The notes beneath the pieces were generated by a model. That model worked only from the letters and a program-made list of their open reading frames with translations. It searched no databases and was not told the DNA's origin. Below are positions 38,738 to 48,564 of a DNA stretch of 64,000 bases, in pieces; position 1 is the first letter of the stretch; each line of letters begins with the position of its first letter. The stretch lies in the NCBI GenBank assembly GCA_009760855.2, contig WPIO01000154.1:744001-808000 (forward strand), written 5' to 3'. Made by a program: the position numbers and the translations under genes. Source of the stretch: Cristatella mucedo (Eukaryota; Bryozoa; Phylactolaemata; Cristatellidae).

Positions 38738-39720
38738 ATGCACTTATTGCGGGGAGAGCATGGCTACTCCGAAGGAAGATGTACGCCAACGTCAAAGCAA
38801 AATTTAGAAGCACCTACCATAAATATCACTGCTAGCCAGCAGTCTGCTAATACTGCTACATGGCTAGAAATTGAGTTCGCTATAGACGGCAGCAGGCTTA
38901 AACGTATTACTGATAGTCTAGAAGATTGCAAGGGAGATAAGGTGACCAAAGTAAAACAGGTGCAGGCCATAGATAGAGCTCCTTGTGCTGAAATCGGGAA
39001 GCCTGATTTACGGCTCGAGAAGCCAGTGATTGTGATTTTACGTAAGAGCGTAAAAACGACTGCTGATAGTGTGCAGGTGTCGGGTACATTGGCCTTGACT
39101 GAAGATTTGAGGTGGAAAGTGATCGTTCTTGCTGAGTCGGTTAGAGCCACTGTGGAGCCTGTGACTGTTGTAATTTGCTTCGAGACTGCTACCCGTTCGA
39201 ACAGTTGAGGATGTGGACTGCCACTCTGACGCTGGACATGCTGCTTTCTCTGATTGCGAGCCTACTACTGACAATGGCCGCACTACAAGTAACTTAACTG
39301 TAGCCAAATCTTGCTAAATGCCAGACGAGGAACTATGTTTTGGCAATATCTAGTGCAGCCAAGCCGCTATATTTTGCGTGCCTCTGCTGCACAATGATGG
39401 AGAGGAATAACTGCCTACGTCGCAAGCTCTGCATTTGTGTGGTGACTATTCTTCTCGTCTTTGGAAACTTCAAGCAAACTCCTTCTATTGCGAGTCATAA
39501 CAATGCGTCACTTCTTCAGTGATAATGCCATTGACTGTGCAACCTAGTGAATGTGATGTCGTCTTGACCTCATCTTCCTCGCCAGAAGAAACTTGCTACC
39601 GAGAACTTTTGAGACGCCTTCTTCTAAGCCTTGGAGGAAGTCGTCGCGAAAATTCTCGGTACCAATTTGTGCTAGAGCCTGACGAAGTGGGAAGCCAAAC
39701 TTCGAAACCTAAAAAATAAA
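38738..39720 (+). other. Coding-like stretch of unknown origin
   Basis: A 156-codon frame (38738-39208) with even composition is followed by further open stretches in shifted frames, ending SRYQFVLEPDEVGSQTSK before a stop at 39717-39719. A CTYCGES motif lies in another frame at its start, suggesting a frameshift near 38780. It could be a broken transposon protein or a decayed gene. I recognise no family. Confidence 0.25.
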
Positions 39721-39721
39721 A

Positions 39722-39868
39722 ATATGTATAATTCATTTGTATAGCGCCATAAGAGAACTTAATCTCTATTCAGGCGCTTTACATATGCCTCCAGACTTGA
39801 TCGCACGACCTCAGCCAGACCTTGGTCGGGGTGAGCACCTTAGCAGCTGGACCAAACCAACCTACCAC
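39722..39868 (-). mobile_element. SINE-A copy
   Basis: Hairpin tail at 39745-39785 and tRNA-like head with A box TGGTCCAGCTGC on the minus strand; the B box has decayed (GTGCGATCAAGTC). Confidence 0.85.
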
Positions 39869-39904
39869 AGCTGCTTGTTAGGTTTTTATTACGTCAGAGG
39901 AGGG

Positions 39905-40046
39905 TCTTTAACAACCTCATTTTTATAGCGGCAGAAGGGCCCTAACGTCGGTCATCACCGCTTGCAGTTGGCTATAAGCGATCGACCCCTGCAGGTTTCA
40001 AACCCACGACCTCTGACTGAGTGAGCACCTTACCTCCTGGGCGGCC
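39905..40046 (-). mobile_element. SINE-B copy
   Basis: On the minus strand: GGAGGTAAGGTGCTCAC, B box GGGTTTGAAACC, then the AAGCGGTGATGACCG and GCCCTTCTGCCGCTATA words. Adjacent to SINE-A in the same orientation. Confidence 0.85.
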
Positions 40047-40067
40047 CAGCGGCATACGTGCGTGTAA

Positions 40068-40656
40068 TAATAATTGTAATAATGCACTTGATAAAGCGCC
40101 CTCAGAGAATTCAATCTCTTGCTAGGCACTTTACAATTGCTGCAAAGGAAACGCGATCAAATAATTTGGTATCATGCTCGATAAACAACATTAATAACAT
40201 GGTTGAGGCTGACATGCACGGTGTCAGCATGCAAGTGTGGTTAGTGGCAGAATGCATAGTGTCAGAACGCGAAAGCGCATAAAGGACGAATTACAGGGAC
40301 CCACTAATTGCTGTCATAAATAGGTGCGTTAAGTTCTTCTTAAATGTGGTCAAGTCGGGAGGATGTCGAGACGCAAGTCGGGAGTGAGTTCCAGGCTTTG
40401 GGAGCATACGAACTAAATGCGCGTTCTCCAAAGGATTCGATGTTTGTGCGAGGTATTGGTGAACAGTTAGATTCCGAAAAGCGGGTGGTACAATGCTTGG
40501 CCTGTTTGGTGAGTACATGTGATAGATAGGCTGGAGCCAACGCATGAAGGGACCTAAAAGTGAGCGATACAATCTCGAAGTCAATCCTTTGCTTTTGCTT
40601 GACTTTGCTTTTGCTTTTGATTTTGCTTGACTGGCATCCAGAGCGGCAGTCGGCGA
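40068..40656 (-). mobile_element. LINE-A 3' fragment next to Tigger
   Basis: (AAT)n end, hairpin, 3' UTR and RT C-terminal region (RFSESNCSPIPRTNIESFGERAF on the minus strand). A TTTTGC-type expansion lies at 40587-40633. The fragment breaks at GGCGAGAAG, where Tigger coding sequence begins. Confidence 0.85.
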
Positions 40657-41141
40657 GAAGTCAACAGCTGCCCACGGTGTGGTTGATAGAAAAGCAGCAT
40701 GCAGGAGATACCGTGACGGAAGCTATAATCATTCAGAAGGCATGCACTATTTTATGATTATTTACTGCTGCGAACCGCAGGCACTTCAACGGACGAGGCA
40801 TCGGGCGAGCCGTTTAAAGCCAGCCGGGGCTGGTTCGAGAATTTTAAAAAGAGCACCGGCGTTGCACTCCGTAGTCAGGCGTGATGAGGCAGCTAGCGCC
40901 GGTGGGAAGGCAGCTGAGAGTTACCTCAAAACATATACTGGAGTCATAACAGCAGAAGGATAAGGATCCTCCAGAAAATTGTCAAGCGTGACAAGACAGT
41001 AATCTTCTGGAAGAAGATGCCAAGGAGGACGTATACAAAGGCAGAGGAGAAGAGATGTCTGGAAACAGAAGCGTGAAGGACAGGGCACACCCCATACTTT
41101 TCGCCAATGCCAGCTGCGACTGCAAGAGTGGCGACATATAC

Positions 41142-41190
41142 ATAGAGTGACGACATTAAGTGACGACATAGAGTGACGACATGGAGTGAC
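41142..41190. repeat. GAGTGACGACAT tandem repeat
   Basis: Four GAGTGACGACAT-like units inside the Tigger fossil, replacing conserved transposase codons. Confidence 0.9.
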
Positions 41191-41839
41191 GACACCGCTC
41201 GTTCATCATTCGGAAAGCCGCAGAGACTTTACATCGCATTGGATAATGATACACAGACTGCAGATAATGTCAAGGGCAAACCTGAGGGCGTGGGCCACTT
41301 GGCAATACTTTGAGGACTGGGTGAATTCGGTCTTTGGTCCTGCCATTAGGGAATATCTCCAGGAAAACAACCTATCCCTGAAAGCCCATCTCGTTCTTGG
41401 CAATGCACATGCTCACCCATATAGCCTCGAAAATGACATCTTCGAAGAGTAGAAGCCTGTAAAGGTTCTCTGCCATTAACCCAACACAACTCTGATCCTG
41501 CAGCCCATAGACCAGCACGTGATTTCTAAATTCCAGAAGCTCTTCACCAAGCACTTGTTCCACGCTGCTTTGAGGTGACGGATAGTGTAAACCTCACCCA
41601 TTGAGAGTTCTAGAAGGACCGCTGTAACATCCAGACATGCCTCGTGAATTTTTTATATATGGCTTGGCAGGGTGTTAAAAAGAAGACTTTGGTCTGTGCG
41701 TGAAAGAAGCTGTGGCCTGATGTTGTGTCTGAAACCGACTTTGAAAGATTCGAGCCCGATACAGCGAAGAGGTGGAGGATATTGTATCCATCGGCAAGTT
41801 CACGGGCCTAGACATGAATGAGAGTGACAATATTGAGCT

Positions 41840-41912
41840 CATCGAGGAGCTGAGCACTCTCCGATGAGCTGAGAACTCTCCGAGAAGCTGAGCACTCTCC
41901 GAGGAGCTGGCA
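41840..41912. repeat. ~21-bp tandem repeat in Tigger C-terminal region
   Basis: Three GAGCTGAG(C/A)ACTCTCCGA units in the acidic C-terminal coding region. Confidence 0.85.
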
Positions 41913-42214
41913 GCGGAGGAGCCAAAGGAGCTACAGACGGAGCAGCACATGGAGCTTTTGCTGAGATTAGGTGACGCGGAGGAGATAATCTCAACAAGTG
42001 AGAAAAAAAAAATGTTAGGAATGTGGGAGAAACTTTCTGACTTCTTAAAAAAACGCAGTAAAAGTTGCAAAGAGGCGCGCGACGGAGCTATTTTATGACA
42101 CTTTCCTAACTCCCTTCAGAAACATTCTGAAAGGGATTAAACATACCTCGTTGGACAGTTTTTTATTGAAATCCCTGCAGATGAAAGAGAGGAAAGCTTG
42201 GCGAAAGGGCACAA

Positions 42215-42775
42215 ATCAGCTATTTATTGTCCATAACGGATATGAGGGCACGAGGAGGCTGAAACAGGTGCAGCAGTTCAACTAGGTATGAAGGAGCTAA
42301 GCCATAGTGGGTCTTGTACGTCAGCATTAAAACTTTATTCTGTATCCGTCGATCAACTAGCAGCCATCCAAGCTCTTTCGGCAAAGGCGACCCATATTAA
42401 AAAAATCTGGGATCGGTAAAATAGTATTGAAGCCATGTTTATCACCAGGTTGCAGTAGCCTAGCAGTTTTTTCGGTAGCCCAGCCAAAATTGAATTGCAA
42501 TAATTTAGCCGAGACAGAACCAAGGAGCTTGGTAAGTTCTTGCAGGCCCCCGTGGGAGACAGCTCCTAATCTTAGATAGGAATCAAACGTGATGGCTAGC
42601 TGAGGAAGCAGTCTTCTTAACGGAGCTTTCAAAAGTTTGGCCGCTGTCAAAGACGATACCTAAATTTCGAGCACATGGTGAAGGTCGCACAACAACATCA
42701 CCTATTATTAGATGCTGTTGTGCGACCTTCAAAAGAAAGAAGAAAGATCTGCTAGAGAGATACAAGGATGCTTAA
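42215..42775 (-). mobile_element. LINE-B fragment
   Basis: The minus strand encodes VVVRPSPCARNLGIVFDSGQ, typical of the C-terminal part of L2/CR1-like RTs. Downstream is a block matching the LINE-B words of 52.2 kb (GAGGCTGAAACAGGTG, AAGGAGCTAAGCCATAGTGG). A 21-bp inverted repeat sits at 42679-42731. Confidence 0.7.
42679..42731. repeat. 21-bp inverted repeat, one mismatch, 11-nt loop
   Basis: Arms 42679-42699 (TGAAGGTCGCACAACAACAT...) and 42711-42731 pair except at one position. Confidence 0.9.
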
Positions 42776-42779
42776 ATAA

Positions 42780-43334
42780 GATGCTGACCTTCGAGCCGTT
42801 TAGGAGATGGTCCATTGTCAGCATCAGCATTTTTGGGTTGTGCATATGTAATTACGTTATGCTCATTTAAAAGCTAGAACTATTTCACTTTATTGGAATT
42901 TTTTGATACGACCAACATTGGTCGTCGGTATGCCAGCCTATGGACTGACAGACTTTATAGTTTCAGCATTCTCAAGCTTTCGCTTAGGAGTACTGGCTAG
43001 TTTTACGTCCACAGTAATTCATTAGCAATCTGGGTTAGAGGGTACAATGCACTTAGTCGGAGAAACAAACTTTGTTAAGTCATCAGCTATTTTTGCGTTG
43101 TATCATAGCACTAGTGATGGCAGGTTAAGATGGAAGATTGGGAGGAATGAGCAGAAGTTGGCGTGGAAGAGATCTCAATGCAGATACCATTGAAGTCAAG
43201 GGCTTTAAGATTTCACGATTCCCAGACAATGCTTGATACCAAAGAGAATGCTAATTGCAGACTGAGATAGCTTGAGCGTGTGGTCAAGCTAGCAGAACTT
43301 TAATAATAAAAAGAGCTTACAAATATAGTCTTAT
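42780..43334 (-). mobile_element. LINE-A linker/endonuclease region, left part
   Basis: Follows the 14.0-14.5 kb part of the long copy in order: CATCAGCATTTTTGG, GATACGACCAACA, GTCCACAGTAATTCAT, GGGAGGAATGAGCAGAAG. Interrupted by a SINE-B copy at 43335. Confidence 0.8.
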
Positions 43335-43498
43335 GAGAATATTTAATGTATGAGGCGATTTCTCTTCATGATCTTGGTCTGAGGTCGTGGGTTCGAATCG
43401 TGTGCTGGGCTATCCTTTTTTGCCGCTGCAAGCAGTGGAAATAGCCGTTAAAGCTCTTCTGTCGCTGCACAAAAAAAAGGCTGTTGAATCAGCTGGAA
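43335..43498 (+). mobile_element. SINE-B inserted in LINE-A
   Basis: GAGGTCGTGGGTTCGAATCG (B box), GCAAGCAGTGGAAATAGCCG, AAAGCTCTTCTGTCGCTGCA, GGCTGTTGAATCAGC. LINE-A continues on both sides in register. Confidence 0.88.
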
Positions 43499-44000
43499 TT
43501 TTTTTCAAGCCATTATGGTGTGAGTGTGGAGCCTTTGCTATGAGGTGAACCATAAACCAAAAGACGAGACAATAAATCAGTCAATGTAGGAAATTCTCGC
43601 ATTGGAATCAGCAAAAAGAATTTTGAAACCCCCTCGTACAAGGAAGAGGTTATTTCTGGCAAGCGAAATCAAATTAAATCAGGAAAACCTTAAATAGTTT
43701 CAAACTCTGTAGCTGGAGGCGGGGCGGGGCGACGCATAGCTCCCACCGTTGGAAGTTTGCAGTCGGAGAGACTAAATACAAGAAAATTCAAAACAATGCC
43801 TGGAGGAAGTTGCAGACGGATAGAATGTGAGGGAGGAACGACCAGCAAAGGCCATTCTACCACCTGTTTTCAGCGACATGTGAACGAGAAAGAAAGAGGT
43901 CATAGTTTCGGCGGCATTCGCTACGGCAGGGCATTGGTCGATTTCCTCTGGTCTCAGTGGTGGCAAACAGGTCACTGGCGGAGTCGCGCAGAATCATTTC
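43499..44000 (-). mobile_element. LINE-A endonuclease region, right part
   Basis: Resumes the same LINE-A: CAATAAATCAGTCAATGTAGG matches the long copy at ~14600, and CGCATAGCTCCCACCGTTGG matches ~14765. The right boundary is uncertain. Confidence 0.65.
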
Positions 44001-44204
44001 GCCTATTATCAGGGGTCAGAGTGCACGTCGGCCGAGAGTGCATTCCATAGGCACGCAGCAAGAGTGCCCCGCCCCACCCCGCCGGTAGTTATAGCCAGCC
44101 TGATGATCGCTGAGTTAGACTGATTCACTGCACTGCTTGAGGGAGAGAGCACTGGGCGCCATGAAACTATTAAGGAAACACTGACTTTGCCTGGGCTTCC
44201 TGCG

Positions 44205-44368
44205 GGAGATGGCACACTAGGTAAGGTGGTTGCTTTCACGACCTCGGTCCCGAGGTCGTGCGTTCGATTCCTGCAGTGGGCGATTCTTTATCGCCACTGC
44301 AAGCGGTGGTGATAGCCGTAAAGGCTCTTCTGTCGCTATACAAAAAGAGGCTGTTTAATCAGCTAGGA
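44205..44368 (+). mobile_element. SINE-B copy, best preserved
   Basis: The tRNA-like head has a perfect anticodon-like stem (CACGACCTCGG/TCCCGAGGTCGTG) and B box CGTTCGATTCC. The body is complete to GGCTGTTTAATCAGCTAGG. It sits directly before satellite block 2. Confidence 0.9.
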
Positions 44369-44369
44369 A

Positions 44370-45648
44370 TTAAATTGCACTGGACTACGGTATTGACCCG
44401 GGCAATGGCTGTCGATTGCATCGCTGCAGCCACCCCCCCCCTGTGACAGAGTGATCGAAGTAGCGTTCCTTGGGTGCACCGTAAATAGAGTAAACTGCAG
44501 CGAGTAAATACAAACAAGGACTTCGCGAAGCCAATCTCTGCTCGATTTGAATGAGATATCGGATGTCGGCATTGGCCTCCGCCATTCCTGTCTATTGCCA
44601 ATCACTGCTTGGAGATTAACGTGCGAAATGGTTTTACGTTTATAGAAATTCTACGTGAAATGCTGCATGAAATAAAAATTGGAGCTTCACGAAACTAATT
44701 TCTAGTAGAGTTGAGGCGGCTTGTTGTCCATCGCATCACGGGCGCGGGCTTCCGCAAACGATTGAAGCCCAGTGCACGAGATTTACAGTACCACGTGTGA
44801 CGGTTTTACATTATGCGCGTTCACTTTTAACACAGTGCTCTGTAATGTGCTTTCACAATTAGAGCGATCAAAATCCAATTTCCGGGTATTTTTATGGTGG
44901 AATGTAGTGGATTTTGGGATCTATTCGGACCATTTAATATATTGCAGCACATCACACAAAAAACATACAAGAAAAGTGCAGTGTACTTGGGCAATTACAC
45001 TTGAAAAAGAAAAATAGAGTAATTTTCATTCAAAAATAGAGCTTCACCGGACGATTTTAGGTCACTTTAAGGCTGATGGCTGTAAAATTTTGTTAGATTG
45101 CGTTACTATTCGGTGGAATGCGGAACTAGACTGGGTCGTTGCAGTCAATTGTAAAGCAGTTTCTGAAAAATTGAATTGTCTGAGGACGCACTAGCGCAAC
45201 GGCGGGAAATTTTGTAGCAGCACTATAAATTGAGTCCAATATTATGTCGCTGGCATCTACATTGAAGCTTCACGTAGCCGAACTTGTCTGTGATTTCGCT
45301 AGATAAGAGTGGATTAGAGTATATTCTCTGTCCGTTTCCGGAAATTGCAGTGCATTGCAAAAGATTGCCAAGCTCGATGGCTTGAATTCTCTTGGGTTCA
45401 CACTGAATATCGCGTGCTTTAAAATATGCAATAAAAAAATTGTACTTACGCTTCACCAATTCTTGGGCATTCTGCGCAGTGAATGCTTTAGCCGTACCGG
45501 CCCGGACCATTGTGGTTGATTGCAGTGCATTGCATAAGAACTCCCAAGCCTATTCTCGTGATATTTTTGAGCACACGTGCCACACAGTGTGCTTTAATAA
45601 GCAATCAAAGCTAGAGATTTCTGCGATAAATATTTCTTTCGCTTTAGT
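44370..45648. repeat. Degenerate ~175-bp satellite, block 2a
   Basis: Cores at 44402, 44581, 44748, 44929, 45135, 45331 and 45506 (spacings 179, 167, 181, 206, 196, 175). The same accessory words as block 1 recur: TTGGAGCTTC, CACAGTG(C/T)(G/T)CT, GATTGCAGTGCATTGCA. Separated from block 1 by ~20 kb. Confidence 0.75.
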
Positions 45649-45649
45649 A

Positions 45650-45959
45650 ATAATAAGGCATTTTAAAATATTGCGCCCTTGGAGAACTCGCTCTCTTTCT
45701 AAGCACTTTACATTTGATGCAGGGAAAGCACGATTGAAAGGTTAGCGGTAGCGTTCTCAATAAACAAGAAGAATAAGATGGTTAGGGGTGATATGCACAG
45801 GGTCAGCATGCAAGTGTGGTTAGTGGCAGCAGGCACAGTGTCAGCACGCATAAGCACGTAAAGGACGAATCACAGGGACCCGTTAAATGCTGTGATAAGT
45901 AGGTTCATTTTTAGCTTCTTTTTAAATGAGGACAAGTCTGGAGATGTCGTGACACAAGT

Positions 45960-46040
<81 letters not shown>

Positions 46041-46590
46041 CAGGCATTGAGAGTATACGAACTAAAGGCACGGTCTCCAAAGGATTTGAGATATGTACGC
46101 GGTATGGGTAAACAGTTAGATTCCAAACAGCTGGTGGTGCAATGCTTAGCCTGGTGGGGGAGTAGGTCTGATAGGTAGGATGGGCCATTGACTGAAAAAA
46201 CCTAAAAGGGAGTGACAAAACCTTGAAGTCAATGCATTGCTCGACTAGGAGCCAGTGCAGGTCGGCAAGAAGTGGTGTGATGTGGCAACTGCGACGCTCA
46301 CGACAGACAAGCCTAGCTGCAGAGTTTTGCACCAGCTGTAAGCGCCTGAGTGCACAGGCTGGTAGGCCAGCAAGCAGTGAGTTATGGAAGTCGAGACCGG
46401 ATGTCACAAATGCATGGACCAATTTAGATGTGGACGTGGAATCCCTTTTAAAGCAAGCCCGAATTTTAGCAATGTTAAGTAGCTCGAAGTAGGCAGACTT
46501 GACTGTGGAGCCGATATGGTCGTCTAATGAAAGGTCAATTTGGAACAGGACGCCTAGATTTCGTGCAGATTCAGCAGGAGATATGCTGAC
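45650..46590 (-). mobile_element. LINE-A inserted in satellite, with GA array
   Basis: (AAT)-type end and hairpin at 45648-45700, 3' UTR, and the RT C-terminal region encoding SCHITPLLADLHWLLVEQCIDF and LVHAFVTSGLDFHNSLLAGL. It ends at the DLTFH...ISPAES block (46590). Satellite flanks both ends. A GA array at 45961-46038 replaces GTCGGGAGTGAG. Confidence 0.88.
45961..46038. repeat. (GA)n array inside LINE-A C-terminal region
   Basis: Pure GA flanked by LINE-A words GACACAAGTC and GTTCCAGGC. Confidence 0.96.
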
Positions 46591-46735
46591 AGTTTATTGC
46601 GTGAGAACGCGCTCAAGTTAAAGCTCGAAATTTTGCGGTTATGCTAGAACGTTAGCGTGCAGTAATATGCAATTGAAGTTGGAGCCTCGCCGACTCTTTG
46701 TAGATTCGTGATGATTTACTGTGCCCCAATATATA
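46591..46735. repeat. Satellite unit, block 2b
   Basis: GTTTATTGCGTGAGAACG, then GAAGTTGGAGCCTCGCCGA continue the satellite right of the LINE-A insertion. Confidence 0.65.
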
Positions 46736-46882
46736 TAATATATAATTCATTTATATAGCGCCCCAAGAGAACTTAATCTCTATTCAGGCGCTTCACATGT
46801 GCCTCGGGGCTCAAGCCCACGACCTCAGTCAGACCTTGGTCGGGGCGAGCACCTTAACCGCTAGACCAAACCAGCTCGACAC
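46736..46882 (-). mobile_element. SINE-A copy, best preserved
   Basis: On the minus strand: TTGGTCTAGCGGTTAAGGTG (A box), GGGCTTGAGCCC (B box), GAGGCACATG, hairpin GCGCCTGAATAGAG...CTTGGGGCGC, and an AT-rich tail. Confidence 0.92.
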
Positions 46883-46894
46883 GTCAAGGTATCG

Positions 46895-47395
46895 AAAGAA
46901 ATGCGATAATGCTGATGAGTATAAGGATGATGGATGAGGCGGTGGATACTGCCGTGGGGTACGGCTCTCTGATTTTATCTTGCTGACAGAGAGGCCAGAA
47001 AAAGATCAGCTAGATCATAGATTGCTAGGTAAGATCCTGGCCTGGGAGCTGTTAAAGAGATAATCGATGGTCGACATCGGCATTTTTGGGTTGTGCATAC
47101 GTACACGAGTCTACTATGCTCAATGAAAAGCGACACTTTGCCTTGGTTAGAATTTTGCTGGTACGACCAATAATAGCTGTCGCGTGTTAGCATATGGACA
47201 GCCGTCTTGATCTTTGCAGCTTACTTTCTCAAGTTTCACTTATTAGTCCTAGCTAGTTTTACGTCTGCAGTAATTCATCGGCCATCTGAGCGAGAGGTAA
47301 AATGTACTTTGTGGAGGAACAAAGTCACTCAAATCATCGGCTAGTGTCGCGTTAGTAGCATACCACTGGTGATGGCAGGTCAGATGGAGGATGGA
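46895..47395 (-). mobile_element. LINE-A linker fragment
   Basis: Matches the long copy near 13.87-14.35 kb: CGATGGTCGACATCGGCAT, GGTACGACCAATAATAG, TAATTCATCGGCCATCTGAG, GATGGCAGGTCAGATGGAGG. Both ends are missing; satellite follows. Confidence 0.8.
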
Positions 47396-47525
47396 TCACG
47401 TGGATTGTGGTGAATTGCAGTGGATTTTAGTAGGGTCAAGCGTATTTGCAGCCAATTGGCATGAGAAGTCATATGCGCAATGACGTGAAGTTTAGGGAAT
47501 GCATCATAACATGGACTCTGCTGCT
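47396..47525. repeat. Satellite unit, block 2c
   Basis: GGATTGTGGTGAATTGCAGT and the following CAATTGGCATGAGAAG resemble the satellite unit. Confidence 0.5.
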
Positions 47526-47559
47526 GCCGACTAGCAATCATTATTCCAGCCGCCCTGAG

Positions 47560-47770
47560 CTGCTACTTTCATGCTACTCCTTACCTCAGCTGCTCTCCCG
47601 ACTCAGCTATGCTACTCACTTTCTCTTTGTTGCGTGAGTCGAAGTCGGTTGGCTACCGAATGCGTACCGAAAGCCGCCTGGGCTGTGAGTGCCCCACACG
47701 AAACCTTTCAGCGTAACACCCACACAGTCTTTCTGGCTTTGCCCAAATACAGACGAAGAAACGTTACACA
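47560..47770 (+). mobile_element. LINE-B 3' fragment
   Basis: Shares ACTTTCTCTTTGTTGCGTGA and GTTGGCTACCGAATGCGTACC with the copy near 1.9 kb. No coding sequence. Confidence 0.7.
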
Positions 47771-48024
47771 ACGATGGCGTACTTCAGTATACTCTGAATT
47801 TGAGTTTCTCGCAGCCTATATACGATCAATTTTCTCTTAATTTGAGCTCGTTGCTGTTGATTACGATAACTTGTTGCACCCGGTCACTCCATCCCTACGA
47901 GAAAATCCTAGCTCCGTCCGTGGATGTACACCCCGCGTACGACAGCGTACGGCGACGTTCTCTATACTACAGATTATGATTGCCGAGATATTATATGCGG
48001 TTCATTAATTCGAATGACTGTAAA

Positions 48025-48158
48025 AGTATAATTAATTTTTACAACGTTCTAAAAGAGCTTAATGTCTATCCAGGAGCTGTGCATATTCCGCCGCAGGGCG
48101 CGAGCTCGTGACCTAGATCATTAAAGGGGGAACACCTTACCCCTAGGCCAAATCAGGG
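48025..48158 (-). mobile_element. Decayed SINE-A copy
   Basis: Minus strand: TTGGCCTAGGGGTAAGGTGT head, AGGTCACGAGCTCGCGCCC (B box region), and a hairpin-like tail TAGACATTAAGCTCTTTTAG. Confidence 0.7.
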
Positions 48159-48564
48159 CCACTGGGAACCTGGTTGTATAGTACTTTATCGTTAGGCGGC
48201 ATGAAAGTGCCTTAGTCACGTAACAATCTCTTAATGTGTGCTGTAGGCTATATTCCAGATAGAGTGGTTGCTCTGGACGTCGAACAGTGAGTTTAGCACT
48301 GAGGCCGACTTTTCCGACTTTTTCTGGTCGCTGTAGCTGCCAAATATACACACTGCTCTACGCTAAAGATATAACAACAAATACTTACTAGTGCATGTTC
48401 TTTTGTGCTGTTAACAGTATATCATGATTAATTGGTTGGTAGTCACAATAGTTCATGAAACAAGTATAATATCTCTGCAGTCATGGTTGGGCTGATATAT
48501 TACGCCCCCCCCGTGTCAATTACGTTGAGCGTTAGCTGCTCTGAGAATTGTAATGTGTCTGCGT
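48159..48564. other. No gene seen
   Basis: No recognised feature. Confidence 0.4.

Larger units (their letters stand above)
40657..42200 (+). pseudogene. Tigger/pogo-type transposase fossil
   Basis: Pieces in order match Tigger (TIGD1-like, Tc1/mariner superfamily) transposases: DEASGEPFKASRGWFENFKK (~40795), VIFWKKMPRRTYTKAEEKR (~41000), FEDWVNSVFGPAIREYLQEN (41315), HLVLGNAHAHPYSLEND (41390), NIQTCLVNF (~41630), KLWPDVVSETDFERFEP (~41710), and a C-terminal acidic/MWEKLSDFL tail (~42020). A catalytic Asp is expected in LVLDNAPAHP but here it is Gly. The N-terminal DNA-binding part is missing. Multiple frameshifts, stops and tandem-repeat expansions make it dead. Confidence 0.9.

Noticed and set aside
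44205-44300. tRNA gene
   Set aside because: A B box and a hairpin are present but no full cloverleaf, and the same sequence recurs with a SINE body in many places. It is the head of SINE-B.
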